NCBI RefSeq assembly: GCF_004137085.1
Contig: NZ_QYBC01000002.1
Coordinates: 186,001-250,000 of the forward strand
DNA from: Lichenibacterium ramalinae
Lineage (GTDB): Bacteria > Pseudomonadota > Alphaproteobacteria > Rhizobiales > Beijerinckiaceae
Direction: 5' to 3'
Length of the DNA: 64,000 nt
The position numbers and the translations under genes were made by a program. Within the stretch, counting starts at the first letter, position 1. Every line of letters starts with the position of its first letter. The notes under the pieces are model-generated. The model saw only the letters and a list, made by a program, of their open reading frames with translations, searched no databases and was not told the origin of the DNA. Shown here piece by piece: positions 1-10,135 of the stretch.

Positions 1-1071
1 CGACGCCGACCTTCATCTGCGACGCCGCCGCCGCCGCCCTGGCCCGGGGTGAAACCTTCTACACCTACCAGGGCGGCATCCCCGAGCTGCGCGACACGAT
101 CGCCGCCTACATGACGGCCCATTACGGCCGCCCGGCGCTCGATGCCCCGCCGGGCTTCGGCCCGGAGCGCTTCTTCGTGACGGTCGGCGGCATGCATGCC
201 CTGCAGATGGCGGTGCGGCTCGTGGCCGGCACCGGCGACGACGTGCTGGTGCCCACCCCGGCCTGGCCCAACTTCGCCGGCGCCCTCGCGGTGGCGGGCG
301 CGACGGCGGTCGAATGCCCGATGCGGTTCGACGGCGAGGGCGACCACGGACGCTGGCGGCTGGCCGTCGCGGACCTCGACGCCGCCGTCACGCCCCGAAC
401 CCGCGCCCTCGTCGTCAACTCGCCCTCGAACCCCACGGGCTGGACGGCGACGCGGGACGACCTCGCCGCGCTGCTCGCCTTCGCGCGGCATCGCCGGCTC
501 TGGATCATCGCCGACGAGATCTACGGTCGCTTCTTCGACGGCGGTGCGCGGGCTCCGTCCTTCCACGACGTGATGCGGTCGGACGACCGCGTGCTCTTCG
601 TCCAGACCCTGTCCAAGAACTGGGCCATGACGGGCTGGCGTGTCGGCTGGCTCGAGGCGCCGCCCGAGCTCGGGCCGTCGATCGAAAACCTCGTGCAATA
701 TTCGACCTCCGGCGTGCCGGTCGCGTCGCAGCGCGCGGCGGCGGCCGCCATCGCGGGCGGGGAGGATGTCGTCCGGAGCCAGGTCGCCCGGGCCTTCGCC
801 AACCGCGACCTGCTGGCCGGGGCGCTTCGGGCGACGGGCCGGCTGCGCTGTGCCGTGCCGGACGGGGCCTTCTACCTGTTCTGCGGCGTCGAGGGCATCA
901 CCGATAGCCGCGCCCTGGCGTTCCGGCTGGTCGACGAGGCGGGGGTCGGCGTCGCCCCGGGCTCGGCCTTCGGGGCGGCCGGCGATGTCGTCCGTGCGGC
1001 TCTGCTACGCCCGCCGCACGGACGACATCGCCGAGGTGGCGCGCCGCCTGGCGGGCTGGCTGGAGCGGTAG
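1..1071 (+). pseudogene. PLP-dependent class I/II aminotransferase, 5'-truncated by the window and frameshifted near its 3' end
   Basis: Fold-type I aminotransferase that would move an amino group between an amino acid and a 2-oxoacid using pyridoxal phosphate. The reading frame is open from base 3. It shows the substrate/PLP loop NSPSNPTG, the DEIYGRFF segment with the PLP-binding Asp and Tyr, and SKNWAMTGWRVGW, whose Lys would form the Schiff base. The conserved C-terminus (VRLCYARRTDDIAEVARRL) is not in this frame. It appears in the next frame, ending at 1071, so a +1 shift is needed around 980-1000. Without it the frame runs on to 1169 with nonsense. This may be a real mutation or a sequencing error. 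The start lies outside the window and the substrate cannot be told. Confidence 0.8.
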
Positions 1072-1089
1072 GGCGGGCAGGCGGCGCGG

Positions 1090-2325
1090 CTATTCCGCCG
1101 CGATGGCCGCGTAGCGCGACGCGGTGGGCAGGTCAAGCGCGCGCCACACCTCGCGCAGCGCCTCGGTGAGTTCCGCGATCCGCGCCGCGTCGTGGAACGG
1201 CGTCGGGGTGATCCGCAGCCGCTCGGTGCCGCGCGCCACGGTCGGGTAGTTGATGGGCTGGATGTAGATGCGGTGACGTTCCAGCAGCCGGTCGCTGGCG
1301 GCCTTGCAGGCTTCGGCGTCGCCGACGAACACCGGCACGATGTGGGACCGGTTCGCCATGACGGGGATGCCGGCGGCGAGCAGCGCCGCCTTGGTGTCGG
1401 CGACCCGGGCCTGGTGGCGGGCCCGTTCCTCCCCCGAAGCCTTCAGGTGCCGGACCGCCGCCGATGCCGCCGCCGCGACGGCCGGCGGCAGGGCCGTGGT
1501 GAAGATGAACGAGGGGGCGTAGGACCGCACGGCGTCGATCACCGCCGTGTCGCCCGCGATGTAGCCGCCGAGCGTTCCGAAGCCCTTGGCGAGCGTGCCC
1601 TCGATCACGTCGACCTCGGCCATCACGCCGTCGCGCTCCGCGATGCCGGCGCCGCGCGGCCCGTAGAGGCCGACGGCGTGGACCTCGTCGCAATAGGTCA
1701 TGGCGTCGTGGCGCCGGGCGAGGTCGGTGATGCGGCCGATGGGGGCGATGTCGCCGTCCATCGAATACAGGCTCTCGAACACCACGAGCTTGGCCCGCTC
1801 CGGTCCGGCGGCGCGGAGCAGTTCCTCGAGGTGCTCGGTGTCGTTGTGGCGGAAGACCTGCTTCTCGCAGCCGGAGCGGCGGATCCCCTCGATCATGGAA
1901 TTGTGATTGGCGGCGTCGGACAGGATCAGAGCGTCGGGCAGCAGGCCCGCGATGGTCGAGATGGCGGCGAGGTTGGAGATCCAGCCGGAGGTGAACGCCA
2001 GAGCCGCGGGTTTGCCGTGCAGGTCGGCGAGTTCCGCCTCCAACCCGACGACGGGGTGGCTGGTGCCGGAAATGTTGCGGGTGCCGCCAGCCCCGGCGCC
2101 GTAGCGGGCCGCGGCCTCGCGCATGGCGCCGACGACCGCCGGATGGCGACCCATGCCGAGATAGTCGTTGGAGCACCAGACCGTCACGTCGACCGCACCG
2201 CCGTCGTGGTGCCAGGTGGCGAGCGGGAAGCGGGCGGCGTCGCGCTCGAGATGGGCGAAGACGCGATAACGACGCTCGTCCCGCAAACGCGTCAGCGCGT
2301 CGTCGAAGAACTGGCGGTATCGCAT
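1090..2325 (-). CDS. hemA: 5-aminolevulinate synthase
   Basis: Condenses glycine and succinyl-CoA to 5-aminolevulinate, the first step of haem and corrinoid synthesis by the Shemin (C4) route typical of alphaproteobacteria. The protein is about 411 aa, the usual length. It begins with the family's MRYRQFF and ERRYRVF segments, followed by CSNDYLGMG, the glycine-rich [22 protein letters not shown], and the PLP-lysine loop [12 protein letters not shown]. The frame opens 14 codons further up (ATG at 2367). The start at 2325 is preferred because it matches the normal N-terminus and has GAGG 5 nt upstream. It is convergent with the aminotransferase. Function is secure. Confidence 0.95.
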   Translation of the reverse strand: MRYRQFFDDALTRLRDERRYRVFAHLERDAARFPLATWHHDGGAVDVTVWCSNDYLGMGRHPAVVGAMREAAARYGAGAGGTRNISGTSHPVVGLEAELADLHGKPAALAFTSGWISNLAAISTIAGLLPDALILSDAANHNSMIEGIRRSGCEKQVFRHNDTEHLEELLRAAGPERAKLVVFESLYSMDGDIAPIGRITDLARRHDAMTYCDEVHAVGLYGPRGAGIAERDGVMAEVDVIEGTLAKGFGTLGGYIAGDTAVIDAVRSYAPSFIFTTALPPAVAAAASAAVRHLKASGEERARHQARVADTKAALLAAGIPVMANRSHIVPVFVGDAEACKAASDRLLERHRIYIQPINYPTVARGTERLRITPTPFHDAARIAELTEALREVWRALDLPTASRYAAIAAE

Positions 2326-2640
2326 CACGGCCTCATGCGGCTCGAGGGTCGCCGGCACGCCGGACATCCCTGTCGACTCGGCCCGGAGCGGGCCGTTGAT
2401 CCCGGCCGCCGACCATCGGCGACTGAGTGAGGCCTCATGTAAGGGCAGTTGCGCCGCTTCGATACGCCCGACGGTGACGATCTGGCATGCCGGATCGCCG
2501 CGCGGCGCGAAGCGGCAAGGATCGCAACCGGCATCGCACCTCGGAACGATCGTCTCGAGACGAAGACGCCGACCCCTCGCGGGATCGGCGTGTCGAACCG
2601 AACGTGTGGCGGCGATCGAAATCGCCGCCGCGTCGTCGCC
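2326..2640. other. Intergenic region upstream of hemA with one hairpin
   Basis: No gene is supported in this 315-nt gap. It holds a hairpin at 2566-2591, described separately, and presumably the hemA promoter. I saw no convincing -35/-10 pair. Confidence 0.5.
2566..2591 (-). terminator. Candidate terminator of the secreted-protein gene
   Basis: ACGCCGA at 2566-2572 pairs with TCGGCGT at 2585-2591. An inner CCC/GGG pair surrounds a TCGC tetraloop. The hairpin lies 50-75 nt past the stop of the minus-strand gene at 2641-3219. It has no clear U-tract. Confidence 0.4.
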
Positions 2641-3219
2641 TCAGAAGGCGGCCGGGCCGCCGAACGGGGCGCCGATGACCCGGAACGGGGTCTGGGCGAT
2701 GGTGCCGACGGCGCGGAGGGGCTGACCGATGAAGGTGATCGGGGACACGGTCGGGTCGCCGTTCGCCACGACGAAGATCGGGCCCGAACGATCGACCGGA
2801 ACGGCGACCGACCAGCCCTCGTCGATCTCGGCCTGCTTGGCGCCGGTGCCGACGTAGCGGACCGCGGTCACGCCGCCCTTGCGGACGCTGGCGTCGGCCG
2901 GGAAGATGCCGCCGAGAACCTGGAAGGGCAGGCCGACGACGGTCGAGCCGACGCCGAGGACGCCGGAGATCGGGTTACCGACGGGAGCCGGGGCGGCGAC
3001 CGGAGCGGCGGCCACGACCGGGGCGCCGGCGCGGCGGACCGTCAGGGGACGGCGGGCCATGCGGGGCGTGTGGCCGTTGGACCGCAGCGTGTTGGGCTGC
3101 ATGCCGTCCGGGCCGTTGGTCAGCGAGGACTGGGCGGAAGCCGGAGCGCTGGCGGACAGCATGAGGGCGAGGGAGGCGGCCACCGGGGCCAGGGCAACCT
3201 TGGTGATGAACGACGTCAT
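2641..3219 (-). CDS. Secreted hypothetical protein (192 aa)
   Basis: Function unknown. The start at 3219 is chosen because AGGAGAG sits 8 nt upstream and the protein then opens with a classical signal peptide: Met-Thr-Ser, a Lys, a hydrophobic core to about residue 26, and an Ala-Ser-Ala-Gln cleavage site. An Ala/Pro/Val-rich linker follows (about residues 60-85). The rest is a mostly hydrophobic, Gly-rich part with repeated PFxVxG-type segments (LPFQVLGG, TPFRVIGAPFG). It is probably periplasmic or envelope-associated. No enzymatic motif is visible, and no neighbour suggests a role. Confidence 0.8.
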   Translation of the reverse strand: MTSFITKVALAPVAASLALMLSASAPASAQSSLTNGPDGMQPNTLRSNGHTPRMARRPLTVRRAGAPVVAAAPVAAPAPVGNPISGVLGVGSTVVGLPFQVLGGIFPADASVRKGGVTAVRYVGTGAKQAEIDEGWSVAVPVDRSGPIFVVANGDPTVSPITFIGQPLRAVGTIAQTPFRVIGAPFGGPAAF

Positions 3220-3654
3220 AGTGAAACTCTCCTGACAGTGGGTGCTTGTTCTGTGTGCTTCGCGCTTAATCGTTCGCTTGCCCCTCGCCCGAAACGTCAG
3301 ACGGTCGGTCTTGCGCCCGCATGTCCCGAAAACGTGCAGCCAAGCTTTTGGTTGCACGACCGGGGCGGAACGCCCGAATATCGCCGTCTTTGCTGTTTCC
3401 GAAGTTCGACACGACGTTACGCTGCGCTCGTTCGTTCACTCGAATCCAAAATCGCTGCGGGGCCGGACAGTCACGCGCCATCAGAAGCCGAAGCCCATTC
3501 CGAACGGCGGCTCCATCCTTCGGACACAATGTTTCAATGGTCAAGGCACAGCTGCCGCCATCCTGCCGCCTTTGGGCGGAGTGGTGAATCCATCGGAAAG
3601 TTGTGGCTTTTCGGCCGCTGTCGGCGGCCCGTCCCGGCCGCTGTCGGCGGCCCG
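3220..3654. other. Intergenic region with a tandem hairpin repeat at one end
   Basis: A 435-nt gap between two minus-strand genes. No ORF with coding character is seen on either strand. The 3220-3260 part should contain the promoter of the secreted-protein gene. The 3612-3656 end is a tandem repeat listed separately. Confidence 0.5.
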
Positions 3655-3656
3655 TC
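3612..3656. repeat. Two tandem copies of a 22-nt hairpin-forming unit
   Basis: The same 22-nt unit occurs at 3612-3633 and 3635-3656, separated by one C. Each unit can fold as GGCCGC-TGTCG-GCGGCC. The second copy overlaps the stop codon of the RecD-like helicase gene (3655-3657). The pair may act as its terminator, although no U-tract follows. Confidence 0.75.
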
Positions 3657-4749
3657 ACACCACGACCGTGATGGTCTTGGCGGCGCGGGTCAGGCCCGTG
3701 TAGAGCCAACGGGCGCTGTGCTCGCGGAAGGCGAAGCTCTCGTCGAACAGCACGACGTCGTCCCACTGCGAGCCCTGCGCCTTGTGCACGGTGAGGGCGT
3801 AGCCGTAGTCGAACTGGTCCGAGTCGCGCTTCTGGGCGAAGGGGATCTCCTCGTCGCGTCCTTCGAAGAAGGCCGGCAGCACGCCGACCCGCACGGGCTT
3901 GCTCCTGCCCCCCTCCTCCGGCCGCACGCTGAAGGCGTACTTGGCGCCGCGGTCGGCATGGACGGCGCTGACCAGCCAGGTGCCGCCGTTGAGCAGCCCC
4001 TTCTTCTTGTCGTTGCGCAGGCAGACGAGCTTCTCGCCGACCTCCGGCTTGTCGCCGGAATGGCCGAGCAGCGTGCGCATCCGGCCGTTGTAGGCGCGGC
4101 GCGTCTTGTTGATGCCGACCAGCACCTGGTCCGACTGCATGACGCGCGGCGCCTCGATCTCGGCGCGGCGGATCACCCGGCTCTCGCCGTAGGCGCCGAG
4201 CGCCAGCTTCCCGCCCTCCCGCACCGTCATGGACATGCGGATGATCGGGTTGTCGGCGGCCTGCCGGTGCACCTCGGTCAGCATGACGTCGGGCTCGGCG
4301 TCGGTGAAGAAGCCGCCGCCCTTCACGGGCGGGAGCTGCGCGGTGTCGCCGAGGACCAGCACGGGCTTGCCGAAGGACAGCAGGTCCCGCCCGAGTTCCT
4401 CGTCCACCATCGAGCATTCGTCGATGATGATGAGGTCGGCGTCGTTGGCGGCCGCCTTCTTGTTGAGGACGAAGGACGGCGTCTCCTCCTCCTCGTCCCC
4501 CTGGGTGCGGTAGATCATGGAATGGATGGTCGAGGCGCCCCGGCAGCCCTTCGACTTCAGCACCAGCGCGGCCTTGCCGGTGAAGGCCCCGAAGGCGACC
4601 TCGCCGTCGGCGTCCTCGGCGATCTGCTTGGCCAGCGTCGTCTTGCCGGTGCCGGCATAGCCGAACAGGCGGAACACCTGCGGCGCCCCGTCCTTCAACC
4701 AGGCCGAGACGGCCTTCAGCGCGGCATCCTGCTGGGGTGACCAGGCCAC
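3655..4749 (-). CDS. RecD-like ATP-dependent DNA helicase (AAA / UvrD_C_2)
   Basis: Superfamily 1 helicase of the RecD2/Dda type, about 364 aa. Walker A is FGYAGTGKTTLAK near residue 30, Walker B is IIIDECSMVDEE, motif III is VLGDTAQLPPV, and the C-terminal UvrD_C_2 segment is ALTVHKAQGSQWDDVVLFDE followed by WLYTGLTRA. The frame stays open far upstream, but only as a shadow of the peptidase gene. The GTG at 4749 (reading V-A-W-S-P-Q-Q) gives the normal family N-terminus and lies 11 nt after the peptidase stop, so the two are probably co-transcribed. It lacks the RecD N-terminal and RecBC contacts, so it is a stand-alone helicase. Confidence 0.88.
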   Translation of the reverse strand: MAWSPQQDAALKAVSAWLKDGAPQVFRLFGYAGTGKTTLAKQIAEDADGEVAFGAFTGKAALVLKSKGCRGASTIHSMIYRTQGDEEEETPSFVLNKKAAANDADLIIIDECSMVDEELGRDLLSFGKPVLVLGDTAQLPPVKGGGFFTDAEPDVMLTEVHRQAADNPIIRMSMTVREGGKLALGAYGESRVIRRAEIEAPRVMQSDQVLVGINKTRRAYNGRMRTLLGHSGDKPEVGEKLVCLRNDKKKGLLNGGTWLVSAVHADRGAKYAFSVRPEEGGRSKPVRVGVLPAFFEGRDEEIPFAQKRDSDQFDYGYALTVHKAQGSQWDDVVLFDESFAFREHSARWLYTGLTRAAKTITVVV

Positions 4750-4759
4750 GGCGGCGCGC

Positions 4760-6808
4760 TCAGGCGAGCCCGCGCCGGGCCAGCAGCGTGTCGACGCTCG
4801 GCAGCCGGCCGCGGAAGGCGAGATAGGCCTCTTCGGGCGGGCGCAGGTTCCCCGCCGCCAGGACGTTGGCGCGCAGCTTCTCGGCCGTATCGGCGTCGAA
4901 GATGCCGTTCTCCTCGAAGGCCCCGAAGCCGTCGGCGTCGAGCATCTCGGACCAGAGATAGGAGTAATAGCCCGCCGAATAGCCGTCGCCCGCGAAGACA
5001 TGGGCGAAATGCGGCGTGCGGTGGCGCATGACGATGGGCTTCGGCATGCCGATGGCCTCGAGCGTGCCGGCTTCGACCAGCGCCGGGTCGACGCCGCTGC
5101 GCGCCTCGTCGGCGGTGAGCGTATGGAACGCCATGTCGACGATGGCGGAGGCGCAATATTCCACCGTCTGGAAGCCCTGGCTGAAGTTGCGGGCCGCCTG
5201 CAGCCGCTCCAGCAGCGCATCCGGGATGGGCTCGCCCGTGGCGTGGTGCAGGGCGAAGCGCTTGAGCACCTCGGGCCGCATCAGCCAATGCTCGTAGAGC
5301 TGGGACGGGAACTCGACGAAGTCGCGCGACACGCCCGTCCCGGCCAGCGACGGATAGGTCACGTCGGTCAGCATGGAATGGAGCGCGTGGCCGAATTCGT
5401 GGAACAGCGTGCGGGCGTCGTCGACCGACAGCAGCGTCGGCTCGCCCTCCCCGCCCTTGGCGAAGTTCATGACGTTGACGACGATGGGGCGCTGTTCGCC
5501 GCCGTCCATGTTGTGCTGGCCGCGGAAGCCGCTGTTCCAGGCGCCCGAGCGCTTGGACGGCCGGGCGAAATAGTCGGCGTAGAACAAAGCCATGTGCCGG
5601 CCGTCGCGGTCGCGGACGTCGAAGGCCTTCACGTCGGCGTGGTAGACCGGCACGTCGTCGCGCGGCGCGAAGGTGAGGCCGAAGAGCCGGGTGGCGGTGT
5701 CGAAGGCCGCCGCCGCCACATTGTCCAGAACCAGGTAGGCCTTGATCTCGCTCTCGTCGAGATCGTAGTCGCGGCGCCGCACCTTCTCGGCGTAGTGGCG
5801 CCAGTCGTGGGGCTGCAGGGCGAAGTTCTGCCCTTCCTGGCGCACGACCTCCTGCAGCGCCTCCTCGTCCCGCGCGGCCTTGGCGCGGGCCCGCTCCCAC
5901 ACCCGGTCGAGCAGGCCCCGCACGGCTTCGGGCGTCTTGGCCATCGTGTCGTCGAGCTTGTAATGGGCGTAGCTGGCGAAGCCCAGCAGCGCCGCGCACT
6001 CGGCGCGCAGCCGCACCATCTCGGCGACGATCGGGCGGTTGTCGTGTTCGCCCGCGTGCTCGCCCCGCGAGGCGAAGCCCGCGAAGGCCGTCTCGCGCAG
6101 GTCCCGCCGCGTCGAGAAGCGCAGGAAGGGCTCGATCAGCGAGCGGCCGAGCGTGATGGCGTGCCGTCCGGGCAGGCCGCGCTCCGCCGCCGCCTGGGCG
6201 GCGGCGTCGCGCAGGCTCGGCGGCAGGCCGGCGAGGTCTGCCTCGCCGTCGAGCACGAGCAGGAAGTCCTTCTCGTCGTGCAGCACGTTCTGGCCGAAGC
6301 TCGTGCCGAGCCGCGCCAGCCGTTCGGCGATCTCGGACAGGCGCCGGCGCTCGGCCTCGCCGAGCCGCGCGCCGCCGCGCACGAAACCCGCGTGGGTGAG
6401 GTCAAGCAGGCGGCGCTGCTCGGCGGTGAGGTCCAGCGCGTCGCGGCGGGCGTGGAGCGCGTCGACGCGCGCGAAGAGCTTCGGGTCGAGACCGATCTTC
6501 TGCCAGTGCCGCGCCAATACCGGCGACATGTTGCGCTCGATCTCCTGCAGGCTGTCGTCCGTGTCGGCCCCGGCGAGGTTCCAGAACACGCCGCCGACGC
6601 GGCGCAGGCTCCGCCCCGCCCGCTCCAGCGCCCCGACCACGTCGTCGAACCCCGGCTCGCCCGTCCCATCCGCGATGGCGTCGATCTCGGCCTGGTGGTC
6701 GGCGATGGCGCGGTCGAAGGCCGGGCCGAAATGCTCGGGCGCGATGGCGGCGAAGGGCGGGGCCGCGAAGGGCGTGTCCCAGGTCTCGAAAAAGGGATTG
6801 CCGGACAT
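4760..6808 (-). CDS. M3 family zinc metallopeptidase (peptidyl-dipeptidase Dcp / oligopeptidase A type)
   Basis: Thimet-oligopeptidase-like enzyme (682 aa, normal length) that cleaves short peptides in the cytoplasm. The zinc site HEFGH is at about residues 470-474, inside TLFHEFGHALHSML. The downstream third-ligand helix and the C-terminal Tyr-rich substrate region (HVFAGDGYSAGYYSYLW) are also present. The start is set at 6808, 15 codons inside the longest frame, because the protein then begins MSGNPFFETW like its relatives and GAGGAG lies about 10 nt upstream. The helicase gene follows 11 nt downstream. Whether it is Dcp or OpdA cannot be decided from sequence alone. Confidence 0.92.
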   Translation of the reverse strand: MSGNPFFETWDTPFAAPPFAAIAPEHFGPAFDRAIADHQAEIDAIADGTGEPGFDDVVGALERAGRSLRRVGGVFWNLAGADTDDSLQEIERNMSPVLARHWQKIGLDPKLFARVDALHARRDALDLTAEQRRLLDLTHAGFVRGGARLGEAERRRLSEIAERLARLGTSFGQNVLHDEKDFLLVLDGEADLAGLPPSLRDAAAQAAAERGLPGRHAITLGRSLIEPFLRFSTRRDLRETAFAGFASRGEHAGEHDNRPIVAEMVRLRAECAALLGFASYAHYKLDDTMAKTPEAVRGLLDRVWERARAKAARDEEALQEVVRQEGQNFALQPHDWRHYAEKVRRRDYDLDESEIKAYLVLDNVAAAAFDTATRLFGLTFAPRDDVPVYHADVKAFDVRDRDGRHMALFYADYFARPSKRSGAWNSGFRGQHNMDGGEQRPIVVNVMNFAKGGEGEPTLLSVDDARTLFHEFGHALHSMLTDVTYPSLAGTGVSRDFVEFPSQLYEHWLMRPEVLKRFALHHATGEPIPDALLERLQAARNFSQGFQTVEYCASAIVDMAFHTLTADEARSGVDPALVEAGTLEAIGMPKPIVMRHRTPHFAHVFAGDGYSAGYYSYLWSEMLDADGFGAFEENGIFDADTAEKLRANVLAAGNLRPPEEAYLAFRGRLPSVDTLLARRGLA

Positions 6809-7088
6809 GGTCACTGGCTCCTCGGGCCCGCCCCGGAAGGGCGCCGCGTTCACGGGATCGTCGTCCCTGGATAGGGACTCGCGCCGGGCGGCTCAAGCGT
6901 CTCGGCACCATGCCGCGCCGACGGGGGGCGGGCGAACCTCGACGGCGGGCGCGCGTCGGCGGCGGATCCCACGCCAGGGCAGCGCCATGGACCCGCCAGG
7001 GCGTAGCATTTGTTGGATGACGGCATGGCAAGGGCTGCGACGACAGGCTAGCCTCTGCGCCGGTTGCACCAGGAGTCTTGACGCCGTC

Positions 7089-8582
7089 ATGGAAACAGAG
7101 ATCAAGCTGGCGCTGCCGGCTGCGTCGCGCGCGACCGTCGAAGGTCATCCGCTCTTCGCCGCGGCCGAGGCCCGCACGGTGCGCAACCTGTCGACCTATT
7201 ACGACACGCCCGACTTCGCCCTGCGGGCCCGCCGCGTGTCGCTCCGGGTCCGCGACGCGGGCGGGAACTTCGTCCAGACCGTGAAGAGCCTCGATGCCGG
7301 CAAGGGCTTCGCGTCCCGCGGCGAGTGGGAATGGCCCATCGCCTCCGACGCGCTCGACCGCGATGCGCTGGCGCGCGACCCCGAGGCCCTGGCGCTCGTC
7401 GCGCGGGACCTCGACCGCGTCGGTCCCGTCTTCACGACCGATGTCGACCGCACGCTGCGGATGCTGACGCTCGACGGCAAGACCACGGTTGAGGCGGCGG
7501 TCGACGCCGGCGAGGTGAGGGCCGGCGACCGGCGCAGCCCGCTCGGCGAGTTGGAGCTCGAGCTCAAGGGCGGCCCCGTCGGCCCCATGCTGCGGCTGGC
7601 CGCCGACCTCGTGCGCCAGGGATCGCTGCGGCTCGGCAGCGACCCCAAGAGCGAGCGCGGCTACGCGCTGCTGACCGACGCCCTGCCGCCGCACCGCGAC
7701 GTCGCCGAACTCGGGCTCGCCCGGGACGTCACGCTGGGGGATGCCTTCCCCGCCATGCTGGACGCGGCGGCCCGGGGCTTCGCGCTCGACCTGTCGCCCG
7801 CGGCCCGCGGCGACGTCGAGGGCATCCACCGCATGCGCGCCGCCATCCGCAAGATGCGGACGCTGTTCGTGCTCTTCGCCCCCTATCTCGAGCCCGTGGC
7901 CACGGCCCGGTTCAACGCCGAACTCCGAGACTTCGGGCGGGTGCTGGGCGGCGGCCGGGACTGGGACGTGTTCCTGACCGAAACCCTCGTCGAGGCCGGG
8001 GCGGAGGTGGGTGCCGAAGGCCTGGACGTGCTGCGGACCGTCGCGGAAGCCCGCCGCGCGGACGCGCACGCGGCCGTGAAGGCCGCCGTGGAGGGCCCGC
8101 TGCCGACCGACCTGCTGCTCGGCCTCACGCTTTGGACGGCGGAGGGCGGCTGGCTGCGCAAGCCGGGCGCGGCCGGCGACCGCTTGCGCGACCTGCTCCC
8201 CGACCTCCTCGACCGCCTGGAACGCAAGGCCCTGAAGCGCGGCCGCCGCATCGGGACGCTCGGCACCGAGGACCTGCACGGGCTTCGCAAGAGCCTGAAG
8301 AAGCTCCGTTACGCCTGCGAGGACGTCGCCTCGCTCTATGATCGCGCCGACGTGCACCGGCATGTCGGCGCCATCAAGAAGGTGCTGCAGGACCTCGGCC
8401 ACATCAACGACGCGGCCGTGACGGCCGAGCGCATGGACGAACTGACGGCGGCCGGCGGGCCGGAACTCGCCGCTCCGGGCGAAGCCCTGCTCGCCTGGAA
8501 CGCCAAGCGCCGCAAGGGCAGCGAGCGCGACCTGCGCCGGCGCTGGCGCAAGTTCCGCCACGCGGACCCGTTCTGGGCCTGA
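7089..8582 (+). CDS. CYTH and CHAD domain protein (inorganic triphosphatase-like)
   Basis: 497-aa protein. The N-terminal CYTH domain (residues 1 to about 200) starts with the hallmark ExExK (METEIKL). It also has the Arg/Lys/Glu-rich strands of the triphosphate tunnel (RRVSLRVRD, VQTVKS, ELELELKGG). The C-terminal CHAD domain (about 215-495) has the conserved His/Arg pattern in IHRMRAAIRKMRTLF and HGLRKSLKKLRYACE. CYTH domains bind or hydrolyse triphosphates and CHAD domains bind polyphosphate, so a role in polyphosphate metabolism is likely. It is divergent from the M3 peptidase. The ATG at 7089 is the only start consistent with the CYTH N-terminus. Confidence 0.93.
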   Translation: METEIKLALPAASRATVEGHPLFAAAEARTVRNLSTYYDTPDFALRARRVSLRVRDAGGNFVQTVKSLDAGKGFASRGEWEWPIASDALDRDALARDPEALALVARDLDRVGPVFTTDVDRTLRMLTLDGKTTVEAAVDAGEVRAGDRRSPLGELELELKGGPVGPMLRLAADLVRQGSLRLGSDPKSERGYALLTDALPPHRDVAELGLARDVTLGDAFPAMLDAAARGFALDLSPAARGDVEGIHRMRAAIRKMRTLFVLFAPYLEPVATARFNAELRDFGRVLGGGRDWDVFLTETLVEAGAEVGAEGLDVLRTVAEARRADAHAAVKAAVEGPLPTDLLLGLTLWTAEGGWLRKPGAAGDRLRDLLPDLLDRLERKALKRGRRIGTLGTEDLHGLRKSLKKLRYACEDVASLYDRADVHRHVGAIKKVLQDLGHINDAAVTAERMDELTAAGGPELAAPGEALLAWNAKRRKGSERDLRRRWRKFRHADPFWA

Positions 8583-8778
8583 ACCGGCCGGGCCGCCCGC
8601 GCTGCCGCCGGCCCGCGCCGACGTGACCTCCCTGCCGGCCCGTGCCGGCATGGCAGACCTTCCCCCGCCCCTCCCTTGTTCGGAGGGCGGCGGCCGACTA
8701 AGATCCGTACCGATGAGTTCTGTTCGGGCCCGCGACCTCTCGCGTCGGCCATCCGGACCGGGACGGCACGAGGCGGCG

Positions 8779-9996
8779 ATGCGGCGTTCGGGTTCCAATC
8801 GGGCATTGTCGACGGCCGCACTCGCGGTCGCCATACCAGCCGCACTCGCGGCCCTCGTGGTTGCGCTCGCGGTCGTGGCGACACCGGCCGCCGCGCAGGC
8901 CCCCTCGGGCGCGCCGCCCGCCGTGGGCGTCATCAAGGTGTCGAAACATCCCGTCACCCAGACGGAGCGCTTCATCGGCCGCATCCAGGCCACGGCGCGC
9001 GTCGACATCGTGGCCCGCGTCACCGCCTATCTCCAGTCCTACGACTTCAAGGAAGGCGACGAGGTCAGGAAGGGGCAGTTGTTGTACCGGCTCGAACAGC
9101 CGCCCTTCCAGGCCGCCGTGGAGGCCAACCAGGGCAGCGTGCAGCAGTTCCAGGCGCAGCTCGCCAACGCCAATGTCACCCTGCAGCGCGCCAACACGCT
9201 GCTCAACACGCCCGCCGGCCAGCAGTCGACGGTGGATGCCGCCAAGGCCGGCCAGGGCAACCTGCAGGGCCAGGTCCTGACCGCGCAGGCGCAGCTTAAG
9301 ACCGCGCAGATCAACCTCGGCTACACGACGATCGAATCCCCCATCGACGGCAAGATCGGCCGCACCAACGTTACGGCCGGCAACGTCGTGTCGCCGTCGA
9401 GCGGCACGCTCGCCACCGTGGTGGGCCAGGACCCCATGTACGTGGTCTTCCCCGTCTCGGTCCGGTCGGTGCTGGAGTTGCGCGAGCGCTACGTGCCGCT
9501 CGGCGGCTTCGACGCCGTGAAGATCCGCATCGTCCTGCCGGACGGGCGCACCTACGGCCAGCCCGGCAAGCTCAACTTCATCGACAACACGGTGTCGAGC
9601 AACACCGACACCATCGCGCTGCGCGGCACCATCCCGAACCCACCCCTGCCGCAGAAGGGCGTCGACAGCGTGGTGCGCGAGCTCTACGACGGCGAGTTCG
9701 TGAGTGTGCTGCTCGAAGGCGCCCAGCCCGTCGACCTCCTCGCCATCCCGCAGGCCGCCGTGCTGACCGACCAGCAGGGCAGCTACGTCTACGTGGTGGG
9801 CGACGACAACAAGGTCGCGCGCCAGACCGTGCAGCTCGGCCAGTCCCAGCCTCCCGAAGTCTCGGTCCTGTCGGGACTCAAGGAGGGGCAGACCATCGTG
9901 GTCGACGGTCTCCAGCGCGTGCGCATCGGCCAGGCCGTCAACCCCGGCCCGCCCGCGCCCAGTGCGGCGGACGCCGCCGAGAAGGCCGTGAAGTGA
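8779..9996 (+). CDS. RND efflux periplasmic adaptor (membrane fusion protein, AcrA/MexA type)
   Basis: About 405 aa. It has an N-terminal hydrophobic export segment ending in Ala-Ala-Ala-Gln, then the lipoyl half-motif around [21 protein letters not shown], a coiled-coil hairpin rich in Gln/Ala (about 105-175), the second lipoyl half, and the beta-barrel and membrane-proximal domains ([18 protein letters not shown]). It links the inner-membrane pump to an outer-membrane channel. The frame opens at 8623, but the ATG at 8779 is preceded by GAGG at 5-6 nt and begins directly before the signal segment. The RND permease follows after 139 nt. No tolC-like gene is present. Confidence 0.93.
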   Translation: MRRSGSNRALSTAALAVAIPAALAALVVALAVVATPAAAQAPSGAPPAVGVIKVSKHPVTQTERFIGRIQATARVDIVARVTAYLQSYDFKEGDEVRKGQLLYRLEQPPFQAAVEANQGSVQQFQAQLANANVTLQRANTLLNTPAGQQSTVDAAKAGQGNLQGQVLTAQAQLKTAQINLGYTTIESPIDGKIGRTNVTAGNVVSPSSGTLATVVGQDPMYVVFPVSVRSVLELRERYVPLGGFDAVKIRIVLPDGRTYGQPGKLNFIDNTVSSNTDTIALRGTIPNPPLPQKGVDSVVRELYDGEFVSVLLEGAQPVDLLAIPQAAVLTDQQGSYVYVVGDDNKVARQTVQLGQSQPPEVSVLSGLKEGQTIVVDGLQRVRIGQAVNPGPPAPSAADAAEKAVK

Positions 9997-10135
9997 CGCC
10001 GGCGCCGGTGCCGCTCCGGACGGATCGCGGCACCGGCCGGAGCGCCCACGGTCCCGCCAGCATCCTCACGCGATCGGGTCGCTGCACCCCGTCGCGGCCC
10101 GTTCCGACGGCACGCCACAGCGAGTCCGGCTCCGC

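Noticed and set aside
5000..6874. A 624-codon plus-strand frame opposite the M3 peptidase
   Set aside because: Composition is that of an antisense shadow. The peptidase with its HEFGH site is on the other strand.
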